Source of the DNA: JBFMAE01 sp040756085 | GTDB taxonomy: Bacteria; Desulfobacterota; BSN033; UBA1163 | Assembly (NCBI GenBank): GCA_040756085.1 | Contig: JBFMAE010000169.1 | Span: 1-6,272, forward strand | Direction: 5' to 3' | Length of the DNA: 6,272 bases | In this document: piece by piece, positions 4,915-6,272 of the stretch | Numbering within the stretch: position 1 is the first letter of the stretch | Layout: the number at the start of each line of letters is the position of its first letter | Program-made: the position numbers and the translations under genes | The notes under the pieces: generated by a model | Database searches by the model: none | What the model was told of the DNA's origin: nothing | The model's input: only the letters and a program-made list of their open reading frames with translations

Positions 4915-6207
4915 ATGGATCCAAACGCATATCAGCAGTCTCTGGACTATCTTTACGGTCTTGAAAAATTCGGGATGATCTTTGGTCTGACCCAAGTGGA
5001 GAGGATCCTGGAAGCAATTGGAAATCCTCACCGAGAGATTCAGACTATTCACATTGGGGGAACGAACGGAAAAGGCTCCACGGCTGCTATAACGGCCTCG
5101 ATCCTTCAGAGAGAAGGCTACCGAGTAGGGCTTTATACTTCACCCCATCTCATCCGATTCACCGAACGGATCAAGGTGAACGAGAAGGAGATCGAGAGAG
5201 AAGAGGTGGCAACATTGACGGAATGGATGAGGGAGAGGATAGAAGCTGCTGGCATTACCCCACCTTTTACCTTCTTCGATTTCACCACAGCGATGGCTCT
5301 TCTTTATTTCAAACAGAAGATGGTGGATGTCGCCGTATTAGAAGTCGGGTTGGGGGGAAGGTTCGATTCGACCAATGTGGTTGATCCGCTGCTCTCCGTT
5401 ATCACCAATATCGCAAAGGACCACGAAGAATATCTGGGCAGAAGTATCTTGAAAATCGCGAAAGAGAAGGCGGGTATTATCAAGCAGGGACGACCTCTGG
5501 TCACCGCTGCCACACAGCCCCAAGCCCTCCGTCTCTTTTCCAAGACCTGCAGGGAGAAGGGGTCTCCTTACTTCCGGGTCGGTAAAGAGTTCCGATATGT
5601 ACAGGCGGAAGAAGGAAGTTTTGATTATGAAGGTCTCCACCGAAAGTTATGGAGTCTCCATCTTAATCTCAGGGGATTTCATCAGATCGTCAATGCGACG
5701 ACGGCGCTTGGAGCGATGGAGGTTTTAGAAGACCTGGGGTATCCCGTCTCCACCGATGCGATGGTGGAAGGGTTAAAGGCAGTGGAATGGCCAGGAAGGC
5801 TGGAGATGGTTTACTCCTCACCTAAGGTCGTCCTGGACGGGGCTCACAATCCAGCCGGAGCTCTTGCTCTGAAGGATTCCCTGGAGAAAGAATTCCAATA
5901 CCAACACCTCGTTCTTCTCATCGGGATAATGAAGGATAAGGATGTCAAATCCATCCTTCATCTCTTATCCCCCTTGGCTGATCATATCATTCTCACCCGA
6001 CCCCACAATGACCGCGCAGCCCCTCCTGCCTTACTCAAAAAGGCATTGGGACAGAATGGAAAGAAGGCGGAGATCATCGAAGAGCTCAAAGAGGCAATTG
6101 ACAGAGGTCTCTCCATGACTGCAGCAGAAGACCTCCTCTGCATTACCGGATCCCTCTATACGGTAGGAGAAGCGGAAGCCTATTTCCATCCCAAGGGGGG
6201 ATCATGA
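4915..6207 (+). CDS. folC: Bifunctional dihydrofolate synthase / folylpolyglutamate synthase
   Basis: FolC is an ATP-dependent Mur-ligase-family enzyme. It adds glutamate to dihydropteroate to make dihydrofolate and then lengthens the glutamate tail of folates, in the cytoplasm. The 430 residues match the usual length. Motifs in order: an N-terminal helix FGMIFGLTQVERIL, the ATP-binding loop GGTNGKGST (48-56), YTSPHL (74-79) with FTERIKVN (82-89), and a central VLEVGLGGRFDSTNVVDP. ITNIAKDHEEYLG carries the conserved DH..YLG, with EKAGIIK after it. The C-terminal domain has VVLDGAHNPAG and ILTRPHNDRA. No key motif is missing. ATG 4915 has a G-rich site (GGGGGAG, 4897-4903) 11 bases upstream, inside accD. 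Its TGA overlaps the ATG of the next gene (ATGA, 6204-6207), so it is the middle gene of an operon. Whether both activities or only one is used cannot be read from sequence alone. Confidence 0.97.
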   Translation: MDPNAYQQSLDYLYGLEKFGMIFGLTQVERILEAIGNPHREIQTIHIGGTNGKGSTAAITASILQREGYRVGLYTSPHLIRFTERIKVNEKEIEREEVATLTEWMRERIEAAGITPPFTFFDFTTAMALLYFKQKMVDVAVLEVGLGGRFDSTNVVDPLLSVITNIAKDHEEYLGRSILKIAKEKAGIIKQGRPLVTAATQPQALRLFSKTCREKGSPYFRVGKEFRYVQAEEGSFDYEGLHRKLWSLHLNLRGFHQIVNATTALGAMEVLEDLGYPVSTDAMVEGLKAVEWPGRLEMVYSSPKVVLDGAHNPAGALALKDSLEKEFQYQHLVLLIGIMKDKDVKSILHLLSPLADHIILTRPHNDRAAPPALLKKALGQNGKKAEIIEELKEAIDRGLSMTAAEDLLCITGSLYTVGEAEAYFHPKGGS

Positions 6208-6272
6208 GATATCACCGGTTCATTCTGGGTTCCTTTTTTATCCTTCTCATTATTTACCATCCTCATGCCACT
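6204..6272 (+). CDS. N-terminus of a secreted or membrane-anchored protein, cut by the window edge
   Basis: Only 23 codons are present. The peptide starts MRYHR, followed by the hydrophobic run FILGSFFILLIIY and then PHAT, the shape of a Sec signal peptide or a single N-terminal membrane anchor. The ATG overlaps the folC TGA by four bases, and AAGGGGGG (6193-6200) lies three bases before it, so translation is probably coupled to folC. Which envelope protein this is cannot be seen from 23 residues. Confidence 0.7.
   Translation, partial: MRYHRFILGSFFILLIIYHPHAT

Overview
This 6.3 kb window looks like an ordinary bacterial chromosome segment, moderate in GC, with Shine-Dalgarno led genes, nearly all on the + strand. 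The gene content (long-form hisG beside a stand-alone hisI, an accD-folC pair, a DUF72 protein, a sensor-kinase-like protein) fits a Gram-negative of the Desulfobacterota/Deltaproteobacteria type. That placement is an impression from gene content and style of intergenic repeats, not something the sequence proves. No rRNA, tRNA, CRISPR array or complete transposase gene is visible.

Layout. Positions 1-761 are the 3' part of a histidine-kinase-like gene whose reading frame is open to the left edge; its ATPase motifs are badly degraded. An AT-rich gap with a palindrome and a possible promoter leads to a small four-cysteine zinc-ribbon protein (924-1154). Next comes a compact, highly structured element of about 126 bp (1209-1334), with terminal inverted repeats and a TAAA direct repeat. 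It appears to have landed just after the start codon of a reading frame that runs into the DUF72 gene (1424-2221). A pair of inverted octamer arrays (2222-2307) separates DUF72 from the histidine genes hisI (2320-2697) and hisG (2694-3566). These two overlap by four bases and encode steps 3 and 1 of histidine biosynthesis.

The 480-base gap after hisG is not empty. Its first half (about 3566-3781, minus strand) is a decayed N-terminal fragment of a RumA/RlmD/TrmA-type RNA methyltransferase, with one in-frame stop, two single-base frameshifts and a truncation exactly at the hisG stop codon. The second half holds only a weak promoter candidate.

From 4047 a tight operon begins: accD (carboxyltransferase beta subunit of acetyl-CoA carboxylase), folC (dihydrofolate/folylpolyglutamate synthase) 7 bases later, and the first 23 codons of a secreted or membrane-anchored protein overlapping the folC stop by four bases.

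I did not find a convincing new defence or mobile system. The most informative non-standard items are the methyltransferase pseudogene, the structured mini-element with its reconstructable insertion site, and the mirrored octamer repeat next to hisI.
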